Below, piece after piece: positions 51,961 to 61,217 of a stretch of 64,000 nt of DNA. This DNA comes from Actinomadura harenae (GTDB lineage Bacteria > Actinomycetota > Actinomycetes > Streptosporangiales > Streptosporangiaceae). The translations under genes were made by a program, and so were the position numbers. The stretch spans positions 25,183 to 89,182 of the forward strand of contig NZ_RFFG01000031.1 of the NCBI RefSeq assembly GCF_003696215.1, given 5' to 3'. Numbering within the stretch: position 1 is the stretch's first letter; each line of letters begins with the position of its first letter. The notes below the pieces were generated by a model. The model did no database searches. It had not been told where the DNA came from and saw nothing but the letters and a program-made list of their open reading frames with translations.

Positions 51961-51989
51961 GCCCCGCATGCGTGTCGTGCGGGGCTTTT
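51961..51989 (+). terminator. Attenuator-like terminator in the infC leader
   Basis: GCCCCGCA (51961–51968) and TGCGGGGC (51978–51985) form an 8 bp stem with a 9-base loop, followed by TTTT. It lies 64 bases before the infC start and downstream of the likely promoter, so it can only act conditionally on infC–rpmI–rplT. Confidence 0.75.
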
Positions 51990-52053
51990 CGCATGAGAGG
52001 CCCCGGGGTACACCGGTCGCAAGCTTGCACAGGTACGGCTCCTAGGAGGTCCC

Positions 52054-52650
52054 ATCAGCGCCGAACCGCGTATCAACGACCGCATTCGCGTGCCCGAGGT
52101 CCGGCTCGTCGGCCCGAACGGCGAACAGGTGGGCATCGTGCCCATCGCCAAGGCCCTTGATCTCGCGCGTGAGTCGGATCTTGACCTGGTCGAAGTGGCG
52201 CCCACCGCGCGCCCGCCCGTCGCCAAGCTCATGGACTACGGCAAGTTCAAGTACGAGTCCGCGATGAAGGCGCGTGAGGCGCGGAAGAACCAGGCGCACA
52301 CGATCATCAAGGAGATCAAGCTCCGGCCGAAGATCGACCCGCACGACTACGAGACCAAGAAGGGTCACGTGGTGCGGTTCCTCAAGGCCGGGGACAAGGT
52401 CAAGGTGACGATCATGTTCCGCGGTCGCGAGCAGTCCCGCCCCGAGCTGGGCTACCGGCTGCTCCAGCGCCTCGCCGAGGACGTCGACGAGCTCGGCTTC
52501 GTCGAGTCCCGGCCGAAGCAGGACGGCCGTAACATGATCATGGTGCTCGGCCCGCACAAGAAGAAGGCCGAGGCCAAGGCCGAGGCCAAGGCGGAGCGCG
52601 CCGCCCGGGAGCAGGAGCACGAGCAAGAGCAGGAGTCCGCCCAGGGCTGA
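52054..52650 (+). CDS. infC: Translation initiation factor IF-3, AUC start codon
   Basis: A 198-residue factor that binds the 30S subunit, rejects wrong start codons and prevents premature 50S joining. The family N-terminus SAEPRINDRIRVPEVRLVGPNG begins at an ATC codon, 52054–52056, four bases after AGGAGG; the nearest GTG (52090) would cut off 12 conserved residues. Rare AUU/AUC starts on infC are the known basis of its autoregulation. The C-terminal domain contains HDYETKKGHVVRFLKAGDKVKVTIMFRGRE, and a charged Glu/Lys/Ala tail of about 30 residues ends it. Confidence 0.95.
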   Translation: MSAEPRINDRIRVPEVRLVGPNGEQVGIVPIAKALDLARESDLDLVEVAPTARPPVAKLMDYGKFKYESAMKAREARKNQAHTIIKEIKLRPKIDPHDYETKKGHVVRFLKAGDKVKVTIMFRGREQSRPELGYRLLQRLAEDVDELGFVESRPKQDGRNMIMVLGPHKKKAEAKAEAKAERAAREQEHEQEQESAQG

Positions 52651-52840
52651 GCGTCGCCGCGCCCCGGAGGGGCCGCTCGTGTCTCGCGTGAGCGGGGCCG
52701 TGCCCGGCCGAAGAGGGCGGAGACGCACGTACATTGAGCCTGACCTGGCGTCGCACCGCGCGACCCGTGGTGCAACGCCGATCAGGCGCGCCCCCGTGCC
52801 CGAGCACGTGGGGTCCGAACGAGAGGGAGACGACGGCGCC

Positions 52841-53035
52841 ATGCCGAAGACCAAGACCCACAGCGGGGCCAAGAAGCGGTTCAAGCTGACCGGCTCCGGC
52901 AAGGTGATCCGCCGCCGCGCCAACAAGAACCACCTGCTCGAGCACAAGCCCACCAAGCGGACCCGCCGTCTCGACGGCACCGTCGTGGTCTCGCCCGCCG
53001 ACGCGAAGAACATCAAGAAGCTGCTGCGCAAGTAA
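52841..53035 (+). CDS. rpmI: 50S ribosomal protein L35 (bL35)
   Basis: A complete 64-residue bL35: MPKTKTHSGAKKRFKLTGSG... with the KRTRRL segment and ending KKLLRK. GAGAGGGAGA precedes the ATG. It lies between infC and rplT, the universal order. The 190-base gap after infC contains no gene that I can see. Confidence 0.98.
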   Translation: MPKTKTHSGAKKRFKLTGSGKVIRRRANKNHLLEHKPTKRTRRLDGTVVVSPADAKNIKKLLRK

Positions 53036-53108
53036 GCAGCCGCCAGACCAGCAGTCCGTACGACCGGCCGGCATTTGAGTCGCCGGCCCCCACGAAGGAG
53101 TTCAACAC

Positions 53109-53486
53109 GTGGCACGCGTGAAGCGGGCGGTCAACGCCGCCAAGAAGCGTCGGGTCGTCCTGGAGCGGTCGAGCGGCTACCGCGGCCAGCGGTCGCGCCT
53201 GTACCGCAAGGCCAAGGAGCAGCAGCTCCACTCCATGACGTACGCCTTCCGGGACCGCAAGGACCGGAAGGGTCAGTTCCGCCGGCTGTGGATCCAGCGG
53301 ATCAACGCCGCCGCCCGCGCGAACGGCATGACCTACAACCGTTTCGTCCAGGGCCTGAAGGCCGCGGAGGTCGAGGTCGACCGCCGCATGCTGGCCGAGC
53401 TGGCCGTCAACGACGCCGCCGCGTTCGCGGCGCTCGTCGAGATCGCCAAGGCCGCGCTGCCGGCCGAGGGCGAGAAGGCCGCCTGA
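53109..53486 (+). CDS. rplT: 50S ribosomal protein L20 (bL20)
   Basis: A 125-residue bL20 that binds 23S rRNA early in assembly. It shows ARVKRAVNAAKKRRVVLERSSGYRGQRSRLYR and NRFVQGLKAAEVEVDRRMLAELA. The start is GTG 53109, with GAAGGAG nearby. In Firmicutes and Proteobacteria L20 represses its own operon through the infC leader; an equivalent is possible here. Confidence 0.98.
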   Translation: MARVKRAVNAAKKRRVVLERSSGYRGQRSRLYRKAKEQQLHSMTYAFRDRKDRKGQFRRLWIQRINAAARANGMTYNRFVQGLKAAEVEVDRRMLAELAVNDAAAFAALVEIAKAALPAEGEKAA

Positions 53487-53527
53487 GCGCGGCCGGAACG
53501 ACGGGCACGACGAGAACCGGCGTGAGC

Positions 53528-54340
<813 letters not shown>

Positions 54341-54702
54341 CGGCCGTCCCGGCCAGGAGCATCCGTTTCGCCCCGTCTCGGGGGGATGCCCTGGTCCAGG
54401 CCGTGAAACGACCCGGAGAAGACGGCGTCCCGGGCCGTCCGGTTCGGTACTGACCGCAACCGGACGGTTCCGCGCCGCGGGCCGCCGTACCCCGCGCGGC
54501 CTGCGAGGATGGACTCCGTCCGGACGGTGCGGCGGGGGCCGCGCCACCTGCCGCGGAGCGGCGGGCGGGGACCGGACGGCCGCACCGGCGGTTCCTTCCT
54601 TCGGAGGAGGACCGAACCGGTCCGGCGGGGGATTCACACGCGTTGACAGCCGCCTACGGTGGATCCGTGGGACGGCGACGACGCCGCGAGATGGGGGATC
54701 GA
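54341..54702. other. Gene-free stretch of about 360 bp between the rRNA methylase and STAS genes
   Basis: No coding frame with normal codon bias was found. The stretch holds an imperfect hairpin (GCATCC 54359–54364 and CCCC 54371–54374 pairing with GGGGGGATGC 54380–54389) that may end the infC operon, and a perfect -35 hexamer TTGACA at 54643–54648 without a convincing -10 at the right distance. Confidence 0.5.
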
Positions 54703-55221
54703 ATGACCGACCACAGGGGGACGGCGGCCCGGCGAACGGCCCGGCGCGCACCCGAGGTCAGATGCCGCACCGGCGTCCCCGCGGGCGGTCCGGCGGGCAC
54801 CCCGGCGGCCGGGCGCGCCGCGTTCGCCTGCGCGGGTCCCGCGCAGCTGCGGACCGAGCTCGCCGCCGTCCACGGCACGACCACGGTCGTCGCGGTCGCG
54901 GGCGAGATCGACCTGCGCACCGCCGACGCGCTCCGCGCCCGGCTGACCGAGTTCGCCGGCCCGCAGGGCGGGTCCGCCTGCGCCGACCTGGTGATCGACT
55001 TCGGCGGGGTGCGGTTCTGCGACGCCAGCGGCCTCGGCGTGCTGGTGGCGGTCCGCAACGCGCTCGCCGCGCGCGGCGGCCGGGTCCGGCTCGCCCGGGT
55101 ACGCCCGGCCCAGCTGCGCCTGCTGCGCGTCGTCGGCCTGGACACGCTGTTCCCGCTCCACGCCGACGTGGCCGACGCGGTCGCGGCCGCCGAGGCCGCC
55201 ACCGCCGCGGGACGCGGCTGA
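54703..55221 (+). CDS. STAS-domain anti-sigma factor antagonist
   Basis: A 172-residue protein with a disordered N-terminus of about 55 residues and a STAS domain: TTVVAVAGEIDLRTADALRARL, then VIDFGGVRFCDASGLGVLVAVRNAL. The serine in CDASGLG is the site that partner anti-sigma kinases phosphorylate in the SpoIIAA/RsbV family. It probably takes part in a partner-switching stress response. No anti-sigma factor or sigma gene is adjacent. The ATG at 54703 is preferred; other in-frame starts exist at 54691 and 54643. Confidence 0.88.
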   Translation: MTDHRGTAARRTARRAPEVRCRTGVPAGGPAGTPAAGRAAFACAGPAQLRTELAAVHGTTTVVAVAGEIDLRTADALRARLTEFAGPQGGSACADLVIDFGGVRFCDASGLGVLVAVRNALAARGGRVRLARVRPAQLRLLRVVGLDTLFPLHADVADAVAAAEAATAAGRG

Positions 55222-55231
55222 CGTAACGAAC

Positions 55232-55273
55232 GCGGACCGGCGCGGGTGCCTTCGGGCGCCCGCGCCGGTCCGC
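55232..55273 (+). terminator. 19 bp terminator with UUCG loop after the STAS gene
   Basis: 55232–55250 pairs with 55255–55273 over 19 positions (one T-G wobble) around TTCG, followed by TTCTC. It is a very stable terminator. Confidence 0.9.
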
Positions 55274-55500
55274 TTCTCACTTCCCGGCCCCCGCGCCGAC
55301 GGCCTGTGGCGGCTCGTGCGCGGCCGCTGCGCGTGTGCCGTGCCCGGCCGTCCGCGACGAGGCGGAGCGGGGTGCCGCGGGCAGCCGGAGGGACACAAAA
55401 CGCTTGCCCGGCAGAGGCTCTCGGGTCCCGCGGCGTCGCCGTCTCCGGATAGAGTCTGTTGTCGTCAGGCCGTGTCCCGTCCGGTTTCTGGAGGCCGTCC

Positions 55501-56628
55501 GTGGGTGGAGAGCACTCCCCGACCGCGCGTCGGCGCGTGCCCGGTCCGAGGACCGGGCAGGCCGCCGCGCCGGGAACCGGGGCGCTCGATCCCGACGACC
55601 TGCCGGACGGCGTGCTCGTCGCCGGCCCGGACGGCCGGGTGGCGGTGTTCAACGCCGCCGCGCGGAGGCTCACCGGGGTCGCGGCGGAGGCGGCGATCGG
55701 CCGTGACTTCCGCGACGTCCTGCCGCTGCACGACGCCGAGGGCCGCGACTGGTGGAAATGCTCGGCGCCCTACGACGGGCTGTCCACCCGCACCCGCCAC
55801 CCCGAGCAGACCCTCTTCCTCCCGGACGGCACGGAGCTCCTGGTGAGCGCCGCCTACCGCCGGGACGCCGGGGGGCACGTGGAACGATTCACGGTCACCC
55901 TGCGGGACGCGCTGCGCCGGGCCCGTCGCGAACGCGACCGGGCCGACCTGGTCTCGACCGTCGCGCACGAGCTGCGGTCGCCGCTGACCAGCGTGAAGGG
56001 CTTCACCGCGACGCTGCTGTCGAAGTGGCACCGGTTCAACGACGACCAGAAGCTGGTCATGCTGGAGACGGTGAACGCCGACGCCGACCGGGTGACCCGG
56101 CTGATCACCGAGCTGCTCGACGTGTCCCGGATCGAGGCCGGGCGGCTGGAGATGCGCCGCCAGGTGGTGGACCTCGCCGAGGAGGTCCGCAAGATCATCG
56201 CGGGCCGCGTCGCGGCGGGCGACCCGGCCGACCGGTTCCGGTTCGAGGCCCGGGGCGAGCTGCCCGATCTCTGGCTCGACCCCGACAAGATGGACCAGGT
56301 CATCGGCAACCTCGTCGAGAACGCGGTGCGGCACGGCGCTGGTACTGTCACGATCGTGGTGGAGCCGGACGGACACGGGAAGGGGGCCGCGGTGTCGGTA
56401 CGCGACGAGGGCGAGGGCATCCCGCCCGAGGCAGCCCAGCGCGTGTTCCGGCAGTTCTGGCGCGGCCCAGCGTCCGGCCGCCGCGGCGGCACCGGCCTCG
56501 GCCTCTACATCGTGAAGGGCCTCGTCGAGGCGCACGGCGGAGCGATCACCGTGCGGCGCGCGCCCGGTGGCGGCGCCGAGTTCCGATTTACCGTGCCCGC
56601 CGGGGCCCCCGACCACGCCACCGCCTGA
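55501..56628 (+). CDS. Soluble PAS-domain sensor histidine kinase
   Basis: A 375-residue kinase without transmembrane helices. A disordered N-terminus (1–30) precedes a PAS domain (about 35–135, LPDGVLVAGPDGRVAVFNAAARRLTG). HisKA follows, with the phospho-acceptor in STVAHELRSPLTSVKGF, then HATPase_c with an N box NLVENAVRHG and G boxes DEGEGIPPE and GTGLGLYIVKGL. No response regulator is adjacent, so it is an orphan. The start is GTG 55501, with GGAGG upstream; TAGAGT (55450–55455) may be its -10. Position before pheST is common in relatives. Confidence 0.92.
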   Translation: MGGEHSPTARRRVPGPRTGQAAAPGTGALDPDDLPDGVLVAGPDGRVAVFNAAARRLTGVAAEAAIGRDFRDVLPLHDAEGRDWWKCSAPYDGLSTRTRHPEQTLFLPDGTELLVSAAYRRDAGGHVERFTVTLRDALRRARRERDRADLVSTVAHELRSPLTSVKGFTATLLSKWHRFNDDQKLVMLETVNADADRVTRLITELLDVSRIEAGRLEMRRQVVDLAEEVRKIIAGRVAAGDPADRFRFEARGELPDLWLDPDKMDQVIGNLVENAVRHGAGTVTIVVEPDGHGKGAAVSVRDEGEGIPPEAAQRVFRQFWRGPASGRRGGTGLGLYIVKGLVEAHGGAITVRRAPGGGAEFRFTVPAGAPDHATA

Positions 56629-56714
56629 GCGTCCGCTCAGCCGCCACGGCACCGGGCTCCCCGCGCGGGCGGCGCGCAGACGCACGCTTTTCCGGATCTT
56701 TCCCGTCCGCGCAC

Positions 56715-56720
56715 TAGACT
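56715..56720 (+). promoter_or_regulatory. -10 element TAGACT of pheST
   Basis: TAGACT at 56715–56720 fits a SigA -10, giving a start near 56727 and a leader of about 30 bases. That leader is too short for a Phe leader peptide or T-box. Confidence 0.5.
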
Positions 56721-56757
56721 GCGGACGTCCCACGCCGACCGGAGTCATCACATCACC

Positions 56758-57867
56758 ATGTCTGCACCCAACAAGTCCTACGACCCCGTCGAGGTGACCG
56801 CGCTGCAACCCGCGGAGCTCGACAAGGCCCGAGACGCGGCGCTCGCCGCGATCGCCGCCGCCTCCGACCTGGACGACCTGAAGGCCGTCCGGCTCGCCCA
56901 CGCGGGCGACCGCTCGCCGCTGGCGCTGGCCAACCGGGAGATCGGCGCGCTGCCGCCCCAGGCCAAGGCCGAGGCGGGCAAGCGCGTCGGCGCGGCCCGC
57001 GGCGCCGTGGCCCAGGCCATGAAGAAGCGCCAGGCCGAGCTCGAGGAGGAGCGAGACCAGCGCGTCCTCGTCGAGGAGACCGTCGACGTCACCCTGCCCT
57101 GGGACCGTGCGCCGCGCGGCGCCCGGCACCCGCTGACCACGCTCCAGGAGCGGATGGCCGACGTGTTCGTCGCCATGGGCTTCGAGGTCTCCGAGGGGCC
57201 CGAGGTCGAGGCGGGCTGGTTCAACTTCGACGCCCTGAACTTCAAGCCCGACCACCCCGCGCGGTCCATGCAGGACACGTTCTTCGTGGAGTCGGAGGAA
57301 TCCGACGTGGTGATGCGCACGCACACCTCGCCGGTGCAGATCCGCTCCCTGCTCTCGCGCGAGCTGCCCGTGTACGTGGTCGCGCCGGGCCGCACCTTCC
57401 GCACCGACGAGCTGGACGCGACGCACGCCCCGGTCTTCCACCAGCTCGAGGGCCTCGCGGTCGACGAGGGCCTGACGATGGCCGACCTGCGCGGCGCGAT
57501 CGACGCGTTCGTCACCGGCATGTTCGGCGGCGGGCTGAAGACGCGGTTCCGGCCGTCCTACTTCCCGTTCACCGAGCCGTCCGCCGAGGTGGACATGCAG
57601 TGCTTCGTGTGTCACGGGGCGTCGGCCGAGCCGGGCGGCGAGCCGTGCCGCACCTGCTCGTCCGAGGGCTGGATCGAGCTGGGCGGCTGCGGCATGGTCA
57701 ACCCGCGCGTGCTGGTGGCCTGCGGCATCGACACGACCCGGTACAGCGGCTGGGCGTTCGGCCTCGGCGTCGAGCGCACGCTGATGTTCCGGCACGGTGT
57801 CGAGGACATGCACGACATGGTGGAGGGCGACGTCCGTTTCACCCTTCCGTTCGGGATGGAGATCTGA
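56758..57867 (+). CDS. pheS: Phenylalanine--tRNA ligase alpha subunit
   Basis: A 369-residue catalytic subunit. It has an N-terminal coiled-coil that binds tRNA, motif 1 around GFEVSEGPEVEAGWFNFDALNF, motif 2 with RTFRTDELDATHAPVFHQLEG, a four-cysteine segment (CFVCHG...CRTC) as in other bacterial PheS, and motif 3 FGLGVERTLMFRHG. It forms a heterotetramer with PheT. The stop overlaps the pheT start by one base. Confidence 0.98.
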   Translation: MSAPNKSYDPVEVTALQPAELDKARDAALAAIAAASDLDDLKAVRLAHAGDRSPLALANREIGALPPQAKAEAGKRVGAARGAVAQAMKKRQAELEEERDQRVLVEETVDVTLPWDRAPRGARHPLTTLQERMADVFVAMGFEVSEGPEVEAGWFNFDALNFKPDHPARSMQDTFFVESEESDVVMRTHTSPVQIRSLLSRELPVYVVAPGRTFRTDELDATHAPVFHQLEGLAVDEGLTMADLRGAIDAFVTGMFGGGLKTRFRPSYFPFTEPSAEVDMQCFVCHGASAEPGGEPCRTCSSEGWIELGGCGMVNPRVLVACGIDTTRYSGWAFGLGVERTLMFRHGVEDMHDMVEGDVRFTLPFGMEI

Positions 57868-60344
57868 TGCGGGCCCCGCTTTCCTGGCTGCGCGAGTACG
57901 TCGAGCTGCCCGAGGGGATCACCGGCCGTGAGCTGGCCGCGAAGCTGATCGACGCGGGCCTGGAGGTCGAGACCGTCGAGCGCGCCGGCGCGGACGTCGT
58001 CGGCCCGCTCGTGGTCGGCGAGGTCCTGACCATCGAGGAGCTGACCGGCTTCAAGAAGCCGATCCGGCTCTGCACGGTGAACGTCGCCGACGCCAACGGC
58101 ACCGGCGAGCCGCAGCAGATCATCTGCGGCGCGACGAACTTCGCGGTCGGCGACCACGTCGTGGTCATCCTGCCCGGCGGCGAGCTGCCCGGCGGCTTCA
58201 AGATCGGCTCGCGGAAGACCTACGGGCACCTGTCCGAGGGCATGATCTGCTCCGTCCGCGAGCTGGAGATCGGCGACGACCACGACGGCATCCTGGTGCT
58301 GCCGCCGGAGACCGCCGTCGGCACCGACGCCGTCGAGCTGCTCGGCCTGCGCGACGACGTCCTCGACATCGCCGTCACGCCGGACCGCGGCTACGCGCTG
58401 TCGATCCGCGGCATCGCCCGCGAGGCCGCCACCGTCTACGGCCTGCCGTTCCGCGACCCGGCCGACGTCGAGCTCCCGGACGGCTCCGGCGAGGCGTACC
58501 CGGCGTCGATCGGCGACGCGTCCGGCTGCGACCGGTTCGTCCTGCGCGAGGTGCGCGGGTTCGACCCGTCCGCCGAGACGCCGCTGCGGATGCGGGTGCG
58601 GCTGTTCCGCGCCGGCGTCCGCCCGGTGTCGCTCGCCGTGGACGTCACCAACTACGTGATGCTCGAGCTCGGCCAGCCGCTGCACGCCTTCGACCGGGCC
58701 AAGCTGACCGGCCCGATCGTGGTGCGGCGCGCGGCGGCGGGGGAGAGGCTGGAGACCCTCGACCACGTCAAGCGCAAGCTCGACGCCGAGGACCTGCTGA
58801 TCACCGACGAGTCCGGGCCGATCGGCCTGGCCGGGACGATGGGCGGGCTCGCCACCGAGATCGACGAGAAGTCGTCGGACATGGTGATCGAGGCCGCGCA
58901 CTTCGACGAGGTCGCGGTCGCGCGGATGGCGCGGCGGCACCGGCTGCACAGCGAGGCGTCCTACCGGTTCGAGCGCGGCGTCGACCGCGAGCTGCCGCTG
59001 TACGCCTCGGCGCGCGCGGCGCGGATGCTCGCCGAGCTGGGCGGCGCGGAGATCGTCCCCGGCGTCACGCACGCCGAGGCGCCGGTCGGGCCGCGCACCA
59101 TCGCGATGTCCGCCGGGCACCCGGCGAAGGTCGCGGGCGTCGCCTACGACCGCGACACGGTCGTCCGCCGCCTGGAGCAGGTCGGCTGCGCCGTGGCGGG
59201 TGACGACGAACTGGTCGTGACGCCGCCGTCCTGGCGTCCGGATCTGGGCGACCCGAACGACCTGGCCGAGGAGGTCATCCGGCTCGAGGGGTACGACGGC
59301 ATCCCGTCGCGCGCGCCGCGTCCGGTCGCGGGCCGCGGGCTGACCGCCGACCAGCGGCTGCGCCGCCGGATCGGCCGCGCGCTCGCCGGCGCCGGGTACG
59401 TGGAGGTGCTGAACTTCCCGTTCACGGCGGCCAAGGACGCCGACGACCTGCAGCTTCCCGCGGGCGACGCGCGCCGGGACGCGCTGCGCCTGGCGAACCC
59501 GCTGTCGGAGGACGAGCCGCTGCTGCGCACGACGCTGCTGCCGGGCCTGCTGAAGGCCCTGTCCCGCAACGTCGGCCGCGGCTTCGGCGACGCCGCCCTG
59601 TACGAGACCGGGCGGGTCTTCCGGCCGCGTCCGGACGCGCCGAAGGGCGCGCCGCGGCTGCCGGTCGACCGGGCCCCGTCCGCCGAGGACATCGCCTCGA
59701 TCGACGCCGCCCTTCCGGACCAGCCGTTCCGCGTCGCGGTCGTGCTGTCCGGCGAGCGCGCCCCGTCCGGCTGGTGGGGCGCGGGCGAGGGCGCGATCTG
59801 GGCGGACGCCGTCGAGGCGGCCCGCACGGTCGCGCGCGAGGCGGGCGTCGAGCTGACGGTGAAGGCCGACCGGCACGCGCCCTGGCACCCGGGCCGCTGT
59901 GCCGCGCTGTACGCGGGCGACACGCTCGTGGGCCACGCGGGCGAGCTGCACCCGCGCGTCGTGAAGGCGTTCGGGCTGCCCGCCCGCACCTGCGCGATGG
60001 AGCTGGAGGTCCGCGCGCTCGGCGAGCCGCGCGACGTCCGCGCCCCGCACGTGTCGGCGTACCCGGTCGCGACGCAGGACGTGGCGCTGACGGTGGACGC
60101 CGCGGTGCCCGCCGCCGACGTCGCGTCCGCGCTGCGGGACGGCGCGGGCGAGCTGCTGGAGTCGCTGCGCCTGTTCGACGTGTACACCGGCGAGCAGGTG
60201 GGCGAGGGCCGCAAGTCCCTGGCCTACTCGCTGCGGTTCCGCGCGTCCGACCGGACGCTGACCGCCGAGGAGGCGAGCGAGGCGCGCGACGCGGCCGTCG
60301 CCGTCGCGGCGGAGCGCACCGGCGCGGTCCTGCGCGGCGCGTAG
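57867..60344 (+). CDS. pheT: Phenylalanine--tRNA ligase beta subunit
   Basis: An 825-residue subunit. It has the EMAP-like tRNA-binding domain (VVGPLVVGEVLTIEEL...ICGATNFAVGDHV), B5 and B3/4 editing domains (SVAL/RYxFERGVD segments such as ASYRFERGVDREL), a degenerate synthetase core and the C-terminal ferredoxin-like anticodon-binding domain (HVSAYPVATQDVALTVD...LFDVYTGEQVGEGRKSLAYSLRFR). It hydrolyses Tyr-tRNA-Phe. The true start MRAPLSWLREYV is ATG 57867. Confidence 0.98.
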   Translation: MRAPLSWLREYVELPEGITGRELAAKLIDAGLEVETVERAGADVVGPLVVGEVLTIEELTGFKKPIRLCTVNVADANGTGEPQQIICGATNFAVGDHVVVILPGGELPGGFKIGSRKTYGHLSEGMICSVRELEIGDDHDGILVLPPETAVGTDAVELLGLRDDVLDIAVTPDRGYALSIRGIAREAATVYGLPFRDPADVELPDGSGEAYPASIGDASGCDRFVLREVRGFDPSAETPLRMRVRLFRAGVRPVSLAVDVTNYVMLELGQPLHAFDRAKLTGPIVVRRAAAGERLETLDHVKRKLDAEDLLITDESGPIGLAGTMGGLATEIDEKSSDMVIEAAHFDEVAVARMARRHRLHSEASYRFERGVDRELPLYASARAARMLAELGGAEIVPGVTHAEAPVGPRTIAMSAGHPAKVAGVAYDRDTVVRRLEQVGCAVAGDDELVVTPPSWRPDLGDPNDLAEEVIRLEGYDGIPSRAPRPVAGRGLTADQRLRRRIGRALAGAGYVEVLNFPFTAAKDADDLQLPAGDARRDALRLANPLSEDEPLLRTTLLPGLLKALSRNVGRGFGDAALYETGRVFRPRPDAPKGAPRLPVDRAPSAEDIASIDAALPDQPFRVAVVLSGERAPSGWWGAGEGAIWADAVEAARTVAREAGVELTVKADRHAPWHPGRCAALYAGDTLVGHAGELHPRVVKAFGLPARTCAMELEVRALGEPRDVRAPHVSAYPVATQDVALTVDAAVPAADVASALRDGAGELLESLRLFDVYTGEQVGEGRKSLAYSLRFRASDRTLTAEEASEARDAAVAVAAERTGAVLRGA

Positions 60345-60362
60345 CCCTCAGCGAGAAGCGAG

Positions 60363-60408
60363 ACGCGCCCTCGGCCCTCTTCGGGTGGCCGGGGGCGCGT
60401 TCGTTTTT
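60363..60408 (+). terminator. Terminator after pheT
   Basis: 60363–60376 pairs with 60387–60400 (14 bp, one wobble), then TCGTTTTT. Textbook rho-independent terminator. It is followed by a short direct repeat (TTTCTAGCC(C/T)GC) that includes the stop codon of the convergent ABC gene. Confidence 0.92.
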
Positions 60409-60422
60409 CTAGCCCGCAGTTT

Positions 60423-61217
60423 CTAGCCTGCGTAGTCGAGTGTGCCGGTGCGGCGTCCGACGGAGACGAGCCGGTCCATGGACAGCCAGGCGACCGCGTA
60501 CCAGCCCGCCCCGACCAGCGCCTCGAGTCCCACCTGCCCGAGGACGTGGCCGGTGGGAGCGCCGTCGAGGATGCCGCGGACGGCCTGCAGCCCGTGGACG
60601 AGCGGCAGGAACTCCAGCACCGCGCGCAGGGGAGCGGGCCAGAACGACATCGGGACGTTCGTCCCGCCGAACGTCATGACGATCCCGTACGCGAAGTTCA
60701 GCACGAGCCATTCGACGCCGCGCAGGCGCAGGGCCACGCCCGCGAGCGCGCACCCGTACCCGTAGCTGCTGAGCAGGACGAGCACGATGACCGGGATCGC
60801 GTACGCGGCGCGCGGCCAGGGCAGCGGGACGCCGAGGAGCGGCGGCAGGGCCGTCCAGGCGACCATCGAGCTGATCAGGCCGGTCGTCATCCACTGGACG
60901 CCGCGTCCGAGGTAGACGGGCAGGTGCCCGGCGGGGGCGACGGCGAGGAGCGGCAGCGTCCCCATGGCGCGCTCCCCGGAGAGCGAGATGACGACGATCG
61001 TGGACTCCAGGCACGCGAGGGCCACGGAGTTCCCGACCAGCACGTACCGCGTCAGCGCCGGGTCGCCGAGGTAGGAGCCCAGCAGCACGTAGTAGGCGAC
61101 CTGGCAGAGCAGCCGCATGAGCCAGCCGAACGTCCAGGTCCTCCAGGTGTAGACGCGTCCCATCTCGGCGAATCCGAGGATCACCGACTGCCGGACGATC
61201 CGGATCGCGTGGATCAT
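60423..61217 (-). CDS. ABC-2 type transporter permease (second)
   Basis: A 264-residue integral membrane protein with about six helices, of the ABC-2 (DrrB/NodJ-like) type. It has a basic N-terminus and the helix-rich end region SFWPAPLRAVLEFLPLVHGLQAVRGIL, characteristic of exporter permeases. ATG 61217 overlaps the stop of the upstream permease. It is the last gene of a three-gene operon and presumably forms a heterodimeric export channel with that permease. Confidence 0.87.
   Translation of the reverse strand: MIHAIRIVRQSVILGFAEMGRVYTWRTWTFGWLMRLLCQVAYYVLLGSYLGDPALTRYVLVGNSVALACLESTIVVISLSGERAMGTLPLLAVAPAGHLPVYLGRGVQWMTTGLISSMVAWTALPPLLGVPLPWPRAAYAIPVIVLVLLSSYGYGCALAGVALRLRGVEWLVLNFAYGIVMTFGGTNVPMSFWPAPLRAVLEFLPLVHGLQAVRGILDGAPTGHVLGQVGLEALVGAGWYAVAWLSMDRLVSVGRRTGTLDYAG

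Noticed and set aside
57612..60050. An 812-codon minus-strand frame opposite pheT
   Set aside because: Antisense shadow. PheT domains are complete on the plus strand and the minus frame has no recognisable domain.
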